From Paenibacillus glycanilyticus (GTDB lineage Bacteria; Bacillota; Bacilli; Paenibacillales; Paenibacillaceae): a DNA stretch of 64,000 nucleotides. This document shows positions 26,418-35,896 of this stretch, one piece after another. Position 1 is the first letter of the stretch; every line of letters begins with the position of its first letter. A program made the position numbers and the translations under genes. The notes under the pieces were generated by a model. That model saw only the letters and a list, made by a program, of their open reading frames with translations, searched no databases and was not told where the DNA came from. The stretch is taken from assembly GCF_023715145.1 (NCBI RefSeq), contig NZ_JAMBNP010000007.1:124001-188000 (forward strand). The letters run 5' to 3'.

Positions 26418-26940
26418 AATCTCCATCCTCCTCAACTCGTTTTCTTAGCTTCTTTAATGCCCGATACAATAATGTCTTTCCGGTCCCAAGCGGAATATTC
26501 AGAATTTCGGCGACCTCCCGGATTGTCAGATCGTAATAAAACCGCAGGATAATGACACTTTTCTCCTCCGGCTCCAAGGCCTCAATAAGCTCTTTTAATG
26601 TAAAGGACAAGGAAAAGTCCTCTTGGTCCGTAATCGTAATGGATTCCAAATATTCCGGCTTCCATTGCACCTCTCTTTTTCGTTTGCGAAGCATATCAAT
26701 GGAACAGCTTATAGCAATCTTTGTAAGCCAGGTCTTGAAATACGCAGGCTCTTTTAATTTCTTTAATGACTTGAAAGAGCGGTAAGCCGTCTCCTGAATA
26801 ACATCTAATGCATCCTCTTCATTCCCTAGATGTACATAGGCTACCCGATATAAATCTTCCTCATAGTGCCGGAAAAGCTTCAAAAACGCGGACTCGTCAC
26901 CACGCTGTGCCTTCCTTACCAGCTCAATAATGCCTCTCAC
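26398..26940 (-). CDS. ECF-type RNA polymerase sigma factor
   Basis: 180 residues. Region 2 runs from about 10 to 85 (FRHYEEDLYRVAYVHLGNEEDALDVIQETAYRSFKSL, then FKTWLTKIAISCSIDMLRKRKRE) and region 4 from about 115 to 170 (EPEEKSVIILRFYYDLTIREVAEILNIPLGT). It should direct polymerase to a stress or envelope regulon. The start is a GTG at 26940; its Shine-Dalgarno sequence is tight, but the N-terminus matches family length. It is coupled to the DUF4179 gene. A sigma-A promoter lies upstream. Confidence 0.9.
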   Translation of the reverse strand: MRGIIELVRKAQRGDESAFLKLFRHYEEDLYRVAYVHLGNEEDALDVIQETAYRSFKSLKKLKEPAYFKTWLTKIAISCSIDMLRKRKREVQWKPEYLESITITDQEDFSLSFTLKELIEALEPEEKSVIILRFYYDLTIREVAEILNIPLGTGKTLLYRALKKLRKRVEEDGDYGFEFR

Positions 26941-26964
26941 CTACTTTGTTTTAACAGATACTCA

Positions 26965-26993
26965 TCTATAGATTAGACGAATAAGTGCTTCAA
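26965..26993 (-). promoter_or_regulatory. Sigma-A-like promoter of the ECF sigma operon
   Basis: Minus strand TTGAAG (26993-26988), 17-bp spacer, TATAGA (26970-26965), ending about 25 bp before the GTG start. It does not look like an ECF-type promoter, so direct autoregulation is not evident. Confidence 0.6.
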
Positions 26994-27020
26994 TTGGCTT
27001 TACGCACACATAATAAATAA

Positions 27021-27075
27021 AAAAGCATTCCTTCGGCACGCAGCTTCCGGCGTGTTAACGAAGGAATACTTTTTG
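27021..27075 (-). terminator. Terminator after the DUF4190 gene
   Basis: ATTCCTTCG / CGAAGGAAT stem with an inner GCACGC / GCGTGT stem, with A and T tracts on the outside. Confidence 0.82.
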
Positions 27076-27093
27076 AAATTAATGTGCCGGGCA

Positions 27094-27357
27094 TCACGGA
27101 CCAAATGAAAAGGTAAAGGTCATGACTACTACAAGCAGCAGGATCATAATTCCGTAAGCTGCCGTTCCAACAATTCCGCACACGAAGCCCGCAATCGCCA
27201 TGCCGCGCCCTTGCTCCCCTGTCCGGTGTATTTCTTTCATTGCTTTCCTGGCAAAAACAATGGCGATAATGCCTAGAATAAACCCTAAATAAGGGACGAC
27301 AACAGCTAGAATACCAAGCACCAAGGCAGCAATCGATTTGTCATTTGTCCTGTTCAA
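27094..27357 (-). CDS. DUF4190 small membrane protein
   Basis: 87 residues with two hydrophobic segments (about 9-33 and 52-83). The first, AALVLGILAVVVPYLGFILGIIAIVFARKA, and the following EIHRTGEQGRGMAIAGFVCGIVG, are the DUF4190 pattern. Function is unknown. It is a single gene with its own terminator. Confidence 0.75.
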   Translation of the reverse strand: MNRTNDKSIAALVLGILAVVVPYLGFILGIIAIVFARKAMKEIHRTGEQGRGMAIAGFVCGIVGTAAYGIMILLLVVVMTFTFSFGP

Positions 27358-27407
27358 TTACTCCACCACCATTTTCCATATAATTCTATTTTATAAGAAA
27401 ACGCAGC

Positions 27408-27440
27408 AAAAAGACCAGTCCCTCCACGGGATCTGGTCCT
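27408..27440 (-). terminator. Terminator after the rhodanese gene
   Basis: Minus strand GGACCAGATCCC ... GGGACTGGTC followed by TTTTT, 14 bp beyond the stop. Confidence 0.85.
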
Positions 27441-27453
27441 ATAACTCTACTAT

Positions 27454-27888
27454 TCAGCCCACCATGGGCGCGGTTTCAACATGCGTGCCTTCTACTTCGT
27501 TGCCTTCCTTGCGCCAGTACTCGATGCCGCCAAGCATCTCTTTAACTTTGAAGCCAAGACCGGACAAGCGCGCTGCGCCTTTCGTGCCGCCATTGCAGGC
27601 AGGGCTCCAGCAATAGACGACGATCAACTGATCCTTCGAGAAGGCTGCCGTCGTTTCACCGGTAATTTCTCTTGAAGGCAGGTTAATGGCCCCGGGAATA
27701 TGGCACTCGGCATAAACTTTGGGACTGCGCACGTCAATCAGCAGGAAGTCGTTCAAGCCGTGCTTCATATCGTAATGCACGTCTGCCACATCCGTCTCAA
27801 CGGAGAGCTTGTTCATATAGTGGCGGTGCGTTGCTTCGGGTGAAGCAGCGGGAGTTTCAAGGACCAGCGAAAAAGGTTGTTTTGTCAT
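27454..27888 (-). CDS. Rhodanese-like domain protein
   Basis: 144 residues forming one rhodanese domain: DFLLIDVRSPKVYAECHIPGAINLP, and an active-site loop VVYCWSPACNGGTKGA in which Cys93 is the expected sulfur carrier and Cys98 a second cysteine. It should transfer sulfane sulfur in the cytoplasm. It lies 105 bp downstream of a LysR gene on the same strand; that gap may hold its own promoter. The physiological acceptor is unknown. Confidence 0.87.
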   Translation of the reverse strand: MTKQPFSLVLETPAASPEATHRHYMNKLSVETDVADVHYDMKHGLNDFLLIDVRSPKVYAECHIPGAINLPSREITGETTAAFSKDQLIVVYCWSPACNGGTKGAARLSGLGFKVKEMLGGIEYWRKEGNEVEGTHVETAPMVG

Positions 27889-27992
27889 AATCGTTGCCTC
27901 CAGTTATGGGATTCGCCAAGTGCTTGGCTTGTTGAATTTAATGTAACATATCCCCTATTAACGGAGTTATCGATGGTTTTCGATTGCATACT

Positions 27993-28880
27993 TCAAAGAT
28001 TCTGATGATTGCTCCCGCCAAGCAAATCTACGAAGCCCAAAAATGCTTTGGACTGCCACTTCTTCTTGGAATAAATAAGCTGGGTGTAGAAGCTGCAATC
28101 CGGATGACGAAAAAGCAACGCGATCAATTGCTGCTTCTGAACTTCATCGGCTACCGTAATACGCGGCAATAAGGCTACGCCCAAACCGTATACGACGCAT
28201 TGCTTAATCGCCTCCAGGTTGCCGAATTCATAGGAGGGCTTACTGTCGACCGCGCTGTTGCGCAGCGCTTTGAGCAGCATCGCCCTATACGTGCAGCCGT
28301 CCTCGGTCAGGATAAGGGGCTCGCCCGCCAGATCCTCTGCCCGGACCTCGCTTAGCTTCGAGAAACGATGCTCCGGACTCGCAATAATAACAAGCTGCTC
28401 TTCCCTCAGCATTTGCGTATGGAGCTCCGGGTCGGAGAATGGGGGATCCAGTATAATTCCCACATCCAGCGTTCCTTCTTTGACCGCTTCTATAATAAGG
28501 GGCTCATTCCCCGGCTGAAGCATGATGCTGATATCCGGGTACTGCTGGCGGTACGTCTGCAGGTACGGAGGCAAATAATAGGCAGCCAGCGTCTCGATCG
28601 TCCCGATAGACAGCGTGCCCTTCGACTGCTTGAGTACGACTTCCTTCGATTCTTCATGCAGCCGGAGCACCTCCTTGGCATAAGGAAGCAGCGCCTCGCC
28701 GGCTATCGTCAGCCTCATGCTCCTGCCGAACCGCTCAACGAGCACGGCTCCGTATGACTCTTCCAGCCGCTGGATTTGCGTCGTAATGCTGGACTGGGCA
28801 TAGCCCAAAAGCTCGGCGGCACGGGTAAAGCTCCCGTGCTTTGCCACTTCGCAGAAGGTTTTCAAGTAGGTCAGTTCCAT
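27993..28880 (-). CDS. LysR-family transcriptional regulator
   Basis: 295 residues from ATG 28880 (AGGAG nine bases upstream). The N-terminal winged helix MELTYLKTFCEVAKHGSFTRAAELLGYAQSSITTQIQRLEE is followed by an LTTR effector domain (GTLSIGTIETLAAYYLPPYL). It begins only 18 bp after the YesN gene on the same strand and may be read from that operon, but function is more likely tied to the rhodanese gene downstream. Target and effector are unknown. Confidence 0.87.
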   Translation of the reverse strand: MELTYLKTFCEVAKHGSFTRAAELLGYAQSSITTQIQRLEESYGAVLVERFGRSMRLTIAGEALLPYAKEVLRLHEESKEVVLKQSKGTLSIGTIETLAAYYLPPYLQTYRQQYPDISIMLQPGNEPLIIEAVKEGTLDVGIILDPPFSDPELHTQMLREEQLVIIASPEHRFSKLSEVRAEDLAGEPLILTEDGCTYRAMLLKALRNSAVDSKPSYEFGNLEAIKQCVVYGLGVALLPRITVADEVQKQQLIALLFRHPDCSFYTQLIYSKKKWQSKAFLGFVDLLGGSNHQNL

Positions 28881-28898
28881 GGCAGCCATCTCCTCTTC

Positions 28899-30101
28899 CT
28901 AAGCATGCTCGCTTCGTTTGCGGTATTGATTCGGGGGCAGCCCCGTTGTTTTCTTAAATGCCGTACTGAAATAATGCTGAGACTCGTAACCCGTCTTCTC
29001 TGCGATCTCGTGTATAGCCAGCTCCGTTTCATTCAGCAGCCGAATTGCCTCTTTCATCCGGGCAGTCGTCAGCATGCTGATAAAGGAAGCACCCATCTCC
29101 TGCTTGAAGATCCGGCTTAAGTAAACCGACGACACGTTAAGCTCGCCCGCAATTCCCTCAAGCGATAAGCTGCGATCTTCATACCGGTCCGCAATAATCT
29201 CTTTCGTCCGGCGGACGAACGGACTAAGCCGGGTCTCGCGGTTGACGTTCGCCCGCGCCTCCGTATAGAGGGATGGCACAGTCCCGGAAGAGCCGTGCTG
29301 GTAGCTGGCCACAATCTCGATCTTCAAATAGCCGGCTACATCCGCTTCAATCCGTCTAAACAACTCATCCTGCGGTTTGCCCCAGATGAGCACGACAATT
29401 AACCCTACTTTATCCCGGAAATGGACGGATGTAAACGGCGCGAGATGCTCTTCCATAATATTCTCGATGGCAAACAACAGAAGCTGACGGTCCTTTTCGG
29501 AAAAGAACGCTTTGCCCTTGGACTGCTCCGGCCAACGGATGACACCCACATAATCCGGCTCCTCGCCCGGCATCCGGAGGAACGAAAGCTGCTCCTTAAT
29601 CTCCGCTTCTCCCAGCTCTCCCTTGATCCATTCCAGGCAGAACCTTTCCCTCAGAAGCGTAAAGTTCTTATCGATCTGCTTGGAAGCCATCTGCAGAAGC
29701 TCCTCATTAACCGTTGTCTCCTCCAGCTTCTGAACCACCCGTGCCAGCACTTCTCCCAGCATTTCCGGGTTAACCGGCTTAAGGATATAGTCGTCGACCT
29801 CCAGCTTGATTGCTTCGTAAGCATAGTTAAATTCATCATGACCGGTAATAATGACGATCTTGCATTTGGGAAGCTGCTCACGGAGATGACTGATTAAGGT
29901 GAGGCCGTTCATAATGGGCATGCTCAAATCAACAAGCAATATTTGCGCCTGCTTCTCGATGGCAAGCTCCAGCGCCTCTTCGCCGTCCTCCGCTTCGCCA
30001 ACGACCTCCAGCTGAAGCTCCTCCCATGGTATAGAGCTGCGGATACCCTCCCGGATAATTGACTCGTCATCCGCGATTAACACCTTCCATTTGCGTGTCA
30101 T
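28899..30101 (-). CDS. YesN-type response regulator of the xylose-sensing system
   Basis: 400 residues. Receiver domain 1-125 with IADDES and phospho-acceptor Asp58 (ILLVDLSMPIMNG), a middle region, and an AraC-type C-terminus (LNVSSVYLSRIFKQEMGASFISM, GYESQHYFSTAFKKTTGLPPNQYRKR). It overlaps the kinase gene by 35 bp. With the kinase and the membrane sugar-binding protein just upstream it matches the XylFII-LytS-YesN system described in Clostridium, where the regulator activates xylFGH in response to xylose. Confidence 0.9.
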   Translation of the reverse strand: MTRKWKVLIADDESIIREGIRSSIPWEELQLEVVGEAEDGEEALELAIEKQAQILLVDLSMPIMNGLTLISHLREQLPKCKIVIITGHDEFNYAYEAIKLEVDDYILKPVNPEMLGEVLARVVQKLEETTVNEELLQMASKQIDKNFTLLRERFCLEWIKGELGEAEIKEQLSFLRMPGEEPDYVGVIRWPEQSKGKAFFSEKDRQLLLFAIENIMEEHLAPFTSVHFRDKVGLIVVLIWGKPQDELFRRIEADVAGYLKIEIVASYQHGSSGTVPSLYTEARANVNRETRLSPFVRRTKEIIADRYEDRSLSLEGIAGELNVSSVYLSRIFKQEMGASFISMLTTARMKEAIRLLNETELAIHEIAEKTGYESQHYFSTAFKKTTGLPPNQYRKRSEHA

Positions 30102-31956
30102 GCGTACTCTGCCCCTTCCGATGAATAATAGGATGCTTAATGATTACCGTTGTTCCGGTCTTCTCTTTGCTTGCAATCGTTATGCCGTACGCCTCGCCAA
30201 AGCTTAACCGGATCCGTTCCTGTACGTTCCTCAGTCCGTAGCTGGCCGTCTGACCCTGCGGGCGATCCGCCGCAGCCGCGGCTTCGGCACGCTGTGCGGC
30301 GCCAGCATCGCTAACCGAAGGCACCGCTTGAAGCACCGCGCGCAGCGCTTCCAGCCTGGCCTCCGTCATGCCTGCTCCGTCGTCTTCAATAACGAGCTCC
30401 AGCAAATCCTCGCTTATCATTGCGCGGATGGTAATCATCCCCGGCCCGCGGCGCTCCTTAATCCCGTGGTAGATGGCGTTCTCCACCAGCGGCTGGAGTA
30501 TCAGCTTAAGCACATAGAGATCGTCGCCGCTCCCGGCCGCATCAATGGTATAGTTCAGCTTATCTTTGTACCGGGTCTGCTGGATTTTTAAATAACTGCG
30601 GATATGCTCGATCTCATCGGTCAGCGGAATCATTTCCTGCCCTTTGCTTAACCCGATCCGGAACAGCTTGGATAGAGCCTCGACCATCTCCGTTGCTTCC
30701 TTCGCGCCGTCCTTGCGGGCAAGCCATTGAATGGTATCAAGCGTGTTGTACAGAAAATGCGGCTGAATATGGGCCTGCAGGCTGCGCAGCTCCGCCTCCC
30801 GCTTCAGACGCTGCTCCGCCAAAACCTGCGAGATAAGACGGGTCATCTGCGACAGCATCTTGTTAAAGCTGCGTCCGAGCAGGCCAATCTCATCCTCCCG
30901 CTCCTCCGGAATGCGGATGCTCATATTGCCCTCCTCCACCTTGCGCATGAAGGAGGCCAGCTGAGAAATCGGCCGCGAGATCGAATGAGACAAGTAATAA
31001 GACGCCGCAATGCCAAGCATGCAGACGATAAATACGAAGGTAACGAGGTATAAATTAATGTCCTTAATCTCCTGAACGCTGTCCTGTACGGCAAAGACCC
31101 CTACGGTTGTCCAGTTCGTGAAGGACGATTTCTGATAAATAAATTGCAGCTTCTGGCTCCCCACGGTTTGGGCGAACATGCCGGATGGCTGCTGGCCCAG
31201 CAGCGACATGTCCAGGCTTCCGATCTTGGAGTTTCTTGGCGCATAGATGCTCTCGCCTTGATCATTGATCACCATCAGGTAGCCCGATTTGCCAAGCCTC
31301 ACATCCCGAACCGTCTCGGCAATCACTCTCAGCTTAAGATCAATAAGGACAACCCCCAGCGTCATCTGCGTATCCGGATCCTGAATGGCTCGGACTACGG
31401 AGACCACCTCATTGTCCTTGTAATTGGAATGAGTGGTCACATTCCGGTTCGCGGGATGACCGATGATTTTGAAGATCCCTTTGGCACTCACCGCTTCCTG
31501 GTACCAGTTCTCCTCCGTCAGGCTTTCGCTTGTCCGGGCGTACATCTCGTTGCTGAAGTAATCCCCGTTGGGACGTACCACGATAATGCCCGCAACCTCC
31601 GAATAGAGCGAAGTAAAGCCCTGCAGAAATTTGGACAAACGGTACTCCTCATGGTCATCATCAATGGCCGTTTTCCCTTCGCTCAAGAAGGCCTGAATCT
31701 CAGGGTTCATCGATATGAAATAGGAGATATTCTGAATATTGCCCGCGTAATAATCCAGGGACTTGTTGACGTTGTCAATCAGCTGCATCGTATGCCCGTT
31801 GACCTGCTTTTCCACAATGCCGTTAACGATCCATCCCATTAAGAGTCCTATCACAAGGGAAGGCAAAATGCTGATCAGCAGAAAGTGCAAAATGAGCTTA
31901 TACCGGATCGACCAGTTATTCAGCTGGAAGCTTTTCTGTAGCTGTTTGAATACCAT
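30067..31956 (-). CDS. YesM/LytS-type sensor histidine kinase of the xylose-sensing system
   Basis: 629 residues: membrane helix about 20-45, extracellular sensor about 46-290 (dCache-like; IIVVRPNGDYFSNEMY), second helix about 300-320, HAMP (SHSISRPISQLASFM), His_kinase with IQPHFLYNTLDTIQW, and HATPase (VENAIYHGIKERRG, SYGLRNVQERIRLSFG). It is coupled to the sugar-binding protein gene 21 bp upstream and the regulator gene downstream. An Ala-rich insertion (SDAGAAQRAEAAAAADRP) interrupts the ATPase lid. It probably reports extracellular xylose through the binding protein. Confidence 0.9.
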   Translation of the reverse strand: MVFKQLQKSFQLNNWSIRYKLILHFLLISILPSLVIGLLMGWIVNGIVEKQVNGHTMQLIDNVNKSLDYYAGNIQNISYFISMNPEIQAFLSEGKTAIDDDHEEYRLSKFLQGFTSLYSEVAGIIVVRPNGDYFSNEMYARTSESLTEENWYQEAVSAKGIFKIIGHPANRNVTTHSNYKDNEVVSVVRAIQDPDTQMTLGVVLIDLKLRVIAETVRDVRLGKSGYLMVINDQGESIYAPRNSKIGSLDMSLLGQQPSGMFAQTVGSQKLQFIYQKSSFTNWTTVGVFAVQDSVQEIKDINLYLVTFVFIVCMLGIAASYYLSHSISRPISQLASFMRKVEEGNMSIRIPEEREDEIGLLGRSFNKMLSQMTRLISQVLAEQRLKREAELRSLQAHIQPHFLYNTLDTIQWLARKDGAKEATEMVEALSKLFRIGLSKGQEMIPLTDEIEHIRSYLKIQQTRYKDKLNYTIDAAGSGDDLYVLKLILQPLVENAIYHGIKERRGPGMITIRAMISEDLLELVIEDDGAGMTEARLEALRAVLQAVPSVSDAGAAQRAEAAAAADRPQGQTASYGLRNVQERIRLSFGEAYGITIASKEKTGTTVIIKHPIIHRKGQSTHDTQMEGVNRG

Positions 31957-31977
31957 CGTTAGCGCTCCCCTTTTCCG

Positions 31978-32991
31978 TTACTTGGCATAGAACTGGTCCA
32001 CATCGGCGGGAGTCACCACGGTAATGCCCGTATCTATATTCGTCGGCAGCGGCGGAATGCTAGAGTCCCCGTTATCCGACATCGGATTAACCATATGATT
32101 GCGGAGATGGAACAGCTGCATCAGCGACCAGTAGCCCATATTCCATGTCCCTTGCGCTAAGGTCGCCGAGATAGTGCCGCTCTTGACCATATCCAGCGTT
32201 CCTTTATCCGTGTCGAAGCTGATAATCCGAACCTGATCGATCTTGCCCAATCGAAGGATCGCATTCCCGGCTCCCACGCCGCCGTTCGCCTCCGTCACGA
32301 ATATCCCGCTCAAGTCCGGGAACCTGTCCAGCAAATCCCGTACCTTCTGCTCGGATATCATCTGATCGCCTTTCCCGTCGGCAATGCCAACAAGCTGAAG
32401 GTTAGGGAACTCCTTCTCGAGCGTCTCCTCAAAGCCTCTTGTCCGTTCCTGATGGTTCAGCTGCTTGGGCAGCGTAACAACCCCTACCTTGCCGCTTCCT
32501 CCCGTCAGTTCGGCCATCTTGCGGGCCGCCGTTACGCCGGCGTTATAGTTATTGGTGCCAATGTAGGAATAGGCTTTGCTGCCCGGAGCGTCCGCGTCGA
32601 ACATAACAACGGGAATACCCGCTTCCACCGCTTTATTAATGGCCGAGTTCAATGCTTCGGAATCGATTGCGCTTACCGCTATCCCCGCGGGGCTGCGCGC
32701 GATGACCTGCTCCAGCACCATCACTTCCTCCTGCACGTCGTATTGCGTGGAGCCTCGGTATTCGACGGATACCCCAAGCGCCTCCGCCGCGTCCTCAAAG
32801 CCCTTCAGTCCATTTTTCCAATAATCGATTCCTGCCAGAAAATTCACCATTACATATTTCTCGTCCAGCGTACCGTGCAGCCCCTCCGGCTCGTTCAGCA
32901 GGCTACTGTTGTCCTCCTTGACAAATACCATATATAAATAGGCCATAAGCGTGCCGATCAGCACGATATATACGAGCAAAAGCTTTTTCAA
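31978..32991 (-). CDS. Membrane-anchored sugar-binding protein, XylFII-like
   Basis: About 337 residues from a TTG at 32991 that has GGGGGGA upstream; the frame extends to 33069 and an ATG at 33006 is the alternative. An N-terminal helix (LLLVYIVLIGTLMAYLYMVFV) has no lipobox, so it looks like an uncleaved anchor. The rest is a type 1 periplasmic-binding fold (IAVSAIDSEALNSAINKAVEAGIPVVMFDAD, GSGKVGVVTLPKQ, GVGAGNAILRLGK). It is encoded between xylH and the kinase. In Clostridium such XylFII proteins bind xylose and signal through LytS. A sensor role is therefore more likely than transport. Confidence 0.85.
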   Translation of the reverse strand: MKKLLLVYIVLIGTLMAYLYMVFVKEDNSSLLNEPEGLHGTLDEKYVMVNFLAGIDYWKNGLKGFEDAAEALGVSVEYRGSTQYDVQEEVMVLEQVIARSPAGIAVSAIDSEALNSAINKAVEAGIPVVMFDADAPGSKAYSYIGTNNYNAGVTAARKMAELTGGSGKVGVVTLPKQLNHQERTRGFEETLEKEFPNLQLVGIADGKGDQMISEQKVRDLLDRFPDLSGIFVTEANGGVGAGNAILRLGKIDQVRIISFDTDKGTLDMVKSGTISATLAQGTWNMGYWSLMQLFHLRNHMVNPMSDNGDSSIPPLPTNIDTGITVVTPADVDQFYAK

Positions 32992-33023
32992 CCCGAATCC
33001 CCCCATACCTCGTCTAAAACGCA

Positions 33024-33037
33024 AAAAACCGCTTTCA
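33024..33037. promoter_or_regulatory. Candidate cre site before the XylFII-like gene
   Basis: Minus-strand TGAAAGCGGTTTTT matches 12 of 14 cre positions and lies 32 bp upstream of the chosen TTG. It hints at CcpA control of the sensor genes apart from xylFGH. Confidence 0.4.
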
Positions 33038-33053
33038 TTAACATAGCAGTTAA

Positions 33054-33086
33054 GCGCGTCCAGACACAAGATGTGTTTGGACGCGC
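33054..33086. other. Hairpin between xylH and the XylFII-like gene
   Basis: GCGCGTCCAGACAC and GTGTTTGGACGCGC form a 14-bp stem with one mismatched position and a 5-base loop. No T-run follows directly, so it is more likely a processing or stabilising hairpin than a full terminator. Confidence 0.55.
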
Positions 33087-33104
33087 CGAAGTACTGCCTT
33101 GTTA

Positions 33105-34268
33105 TTAAGCTGATTTGTTTTTGTTATAGAGGTCAAAAGCCACGGCCAGCAGCAGCACCAAGCCCTTGATGCCCTGCTGATAATCGATTCCGAGACCAAT
33201 GAGCGACATGCCGTTGTTCATGACGCCCATGACAAGACCGCCAACCATTGCCCCGATTACGGTACCCACCCCGCCGGTAGCCGATGCTCCGCCGATAAAG
33301 ACGGCCGCAATGGCATCGAGCTCAAAGTTCACGCCGGCCTTCGGAGTTGCCGCGTTCAGCCTTGCCGCAAAGACAAGACCCGCAAGGGCGGCAAGCACAC
33401 CCATATTGACGAATACCCAGAAGGTCATTTTTTTCGTCTTCACGCCGGACAGTCTTGCCGCCTTCTCATTTCCGCCAAGCGCGTAAATATGACGACCCAT
33501 GACCGTCTTGCGCATGACGAAGGTGTACAAGGCAACCAGAATGAACAGCATGATCAGGATGTTCGGCAGACCTTTATACGAAGCAAGCACGTACGTGAAC
33601 AAGTTCGTAATAATGACCACAGCCGCCAGCTTGATGAGGAAGAAGGGAATCGGCAGCAATTCCAGATTGTAGCGCTTCTGCACGAGGCGGCCGCGCCATT
33701 CCATAAAGATATACAAGACCGATAGAACGATTCCTATCAACACCGTAAGAAGATGAATATCGTTGTTGCCCGGCAAATCGGGCAGAAACCCGGTACTCAT
33801 CGACCGGAAGCTCTCCGGGAACGGAGCAACGGATTTGCCGTCCAGCACCAGCATCGTTAACCCGCGGAAAAGCAGCATCCCCGCCAGCGTGACGATAAAG
33901 GAAGGAATTCGCACATAGGCAACCCAGAAGCCCTGCCAGGCGCCAACAATAGCGCCAAATACAAGCGACAATACCATGGCAACGGGGAAGGACATTCCAT
34001 GCTTGACCATCATAATGGCAGATACGGCACCCACAAAGGCGGCGATCGACCCTACCGACAGATCGATATGTCCTGTAATAATAACAAGCAGCATGCCAAT
34101 GGCCAGAATAAGAATATAGCTGTTCTGCAAAATAAGGTTCGTAATATTAAGCGGCTTTAATAGATTGCCGTCCGACAGAAACTGAAAGAGCAGCATGATT
34201 AAGATTAAGGCTATGAACATGCCATACTGCCGGATATTGCTGCGTATTAATTTCAGCGCGGTTTCCAT
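33105..34268 (-). CDS. xylH: Xylose-type ABC transporter permease (XylH)
   Basis: 387 residues, ten or so membrane helices, BPD_transp_2 family: GHIDLSVGSIAAFVGAVSA and the conserved GGxxxxGGVGTVIGAMVGGLVMGVMNNGMSL near the end. AGGAGG precedes the ATG. It lies 6 bp after the XylG gene. It forms the membrane channel of a CUT2 importer with XylG and XylF. Xylose as substrate is inferred from the whole gene set; ribose or another pentose remains possible. Confidence 0.88.
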   Translation of the reverse strand: METALKLIRSNIRQYGMFIALILIMLLFQFLSDGNLLKPLNITNLILQNSYILILAIGMLLVIITGHIDLSVGSIAAFVGAVSAIMMVKHGMSFPVAMVLSLVFGAIVGAWQGFWVAYVRIPSFIVTLAGMLLFRGLTMLVLDGKSVAPFPESFRSMSTGFLPDLPGNNDIHLLTVLIGIVLSVLYIFMEWRGRLVQKRYNLELLPIPFFLIKLAAVVIITNLFTYVLASYKGLPNILIMLFILVALYTFVMRKTVMGRHIYALGGNEKAARLSGVKTKKMTFWVFVNMGVLAALAGLVFAARLNAATPKAGVNFELDAIAAVFIGGASATGGVGTVIGAMVGGLVMGVMNNGMSLIGLGIDYQQGIKGLVLLLAVAFDLYNKNKSA

Positions 34269-34274
34269 GCTGTC

Positions 34275-35804
34275 CTACCTCCTGCTTTTCGTCATATACT
34301 TCATGAGCGTTTCCTGGTTAGCCTCCGCCCTTGGCACTTCTCCCGTGAAACGTCCTTCGCTCATCACATAAATCCGGTCGCACATGCCAAGCAGCTCCGG
34401 CAGCTCCGAGGAGATCATCAGAATGCCTTTCCCTTGCGCGGCCAGCTGATTAATAATAGTATAAATCTCGTATTTGGCCCCAACGTCAATGCCGCGTGTC
34501 GGTTCATCGAGGATAAGGAGATCCGGTCCGGTAAAAATCCACTTGCTCAGCACGACCTTCTGCTGATTTCCTCCGCTCAGGTTGCCGGTTTTCTGATGGA
34601 TGCTTGGCGTCTTAATGTTCAGCTTCTTGCGGAAGCCTTCCGCCTCGGTTATCTCTTTGTAGTCATCCACCACGAACCATTTGGAAATCGCCCGTAGATT
34701 GGCAAGCGTTGTATTCCGTTTGATATCATCCATCAGGATCAGCCCGTATTCCTTGCGGTCCTCGGTCACATAAGCGATGCCCTCGTCAATCGCTTTGCTG
34801 ATGTCTTGCAGCCTGGTTTCGCGGCCGTCCTTGAACAGCTGTCCGCTGATTTTCTTCCCGAAGGACTGACCGAAGATACTCATCGCAAGCTCGGTGCGGC
34901 CTGCGCCCATCAGTCCCGCAATGCCCACGACTTCTCCCCGGTTAATATGGAAGCTGACATCGTCAATGACCTTCCGTTCCGATTGCAGCGGATGATAGAC
35001 GTTCCAATGCTTAACCTCGAATAAAATGTCCCCGATATTCGGCTCCCGCTCCGGGTAACGATGGGTCAGATCGCGGCCTACCATCCCTTTGATAATCCGG
35101 TCCTCGGTAATCGCATCCTCCCGGACCTGCAGCGTCTCGATCGTCTGGCCGTCCCGCAGAATCGTAATCGAGTCGGCAACCTTCATAATCTCGTTAAGCT
35201 TGTGCGAAATAATAATGGAGGTAAGTCCCTGCTCCTTGAAGGCCAGCATCAAATTAAGCAAATTCTCGCTGTCCTCTTCGTTAAGCGCCGCTGTTGGTTC
35301 ATCCAGAATAAGCAGCTTTACTTCCTTCGATAACGCTTTGGCAATCTCAACGAGCTGCTGCTTGCCTACCCCCATCGTGCCCGCAAGGGTATTCGGAGAC
35401 TCGGATAGGCCTACCGTCTTGAGCAGCTCCCGCGTCTTCACAACCGTCTCGTTCCAGTTGATAATGCCCCGGCTTGCTTGCTCATTCCCGAGAAAAATAT
35501 TCTCGGCCACGGATAGCTGCGGAATAAGCGCCAGCTCCTGGTGAATAATGACGATGCCGAGCTGCTCGCTGCTGCCGATATCTTTAAATTCGCAGGCTTT
35601 GCCCTTGAATAAAATGTCGCCTTCATATGAACCATGCGGATAAACGCCGGAGAGCACCTTCATCAGCGTTGATTTGCCCGCGCCGTTCTCTCCCATAAGC
35701 GCATGAATTTCGCCTTCTTTGACCTTCAAATTGACATTCTCCAGCGCCTTAACGCCCGGAAAGGTTTTGGTGATTCCCCGCATTTCGAGCAGGATATCCG
35801 TCAA
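34275..35804 (-). CDS. xylG: Xylose-type ABC transporter ATP-binding protein (XylG), two ATPase domains
   Basis: About 509 residues from TTG 35804, which gives [21 protein letters not shown], the usual family start; the frame extends to 35882 into a hairpin. Two fused ATPase halves: the first with Walker [10 protein letters not shown] and Walker [12 protein letters not shown], the second with the degenerate Walker [10 protein letters not shown], signature LSGGNQQKV and [14 protein letters not shown]. It energises CUT2 sugar import. The start is well supported by alignment to the family, less by the ribosome site. Confidence 0.88.
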   Translation of the reverse strand: MTDILLEMRGITKTFPGVKALENVNLKVKEGEIHALMGENGAGKSTLMKVLSGVYPHGSYEGDILFKGKACEFKDIGSSEQLGIVIIHQELALIPQLSVAENIFLGNEQASRGIINWNETVVKTRELLKTVGLSESPNTLAGTMGVGKQQLVEIAKALSKEVKLLILDEPTAALNEEDSENLLNLMLAFKEQGLTSIIISHKLNEIMKVADSITILRDGQTIETLQVREDAITEDRIIKGMVGRDLTHRYPEREPNIGDILFEVKHWNVYHPLQSERKVIDDVSFHINRGEVVGIAGLMGAGRTELAMSIFGQSFGKKISGQLFKDGRETRLQDISKAIDEGIAYVTEDRKEYGLILMDDIKRNTTLANLRAISKWFVVDDYKEITEAEGFRKKLNIKTPSIHQKTGNLSGGNQQKVVLSKWIFTGPDLLILDEPTRGIDVGAKYEIYTIINQLAAQGKGILMISSELPELLGMCDRIYVMSEGRFTGEVPRAEANQETLMKYMTKSRR

Positions 35805-35835
35805 AGCTATCACCACGCCTTCAATTGATAATGGA

Positions 35836-35871
35836 AAATGATTTAGCGACGAAGCCGTCGCTAAATCATTT
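35836..35871. other. Perfect 16-bp hairpin between xylF and xylG
   Basis: AAATGATTTAGCGACG, a 4-base loop and its exact complement lie 25 bp after the xylF stop. No T-run follows. Such intercistronic stems commonly block 3' decay so that binding protein is made in excess over ATPase and permease. Confidence 0.75.
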
Positions 35872-35896
35872 GGCAATCGCAAATTCTAGAGCTTGC

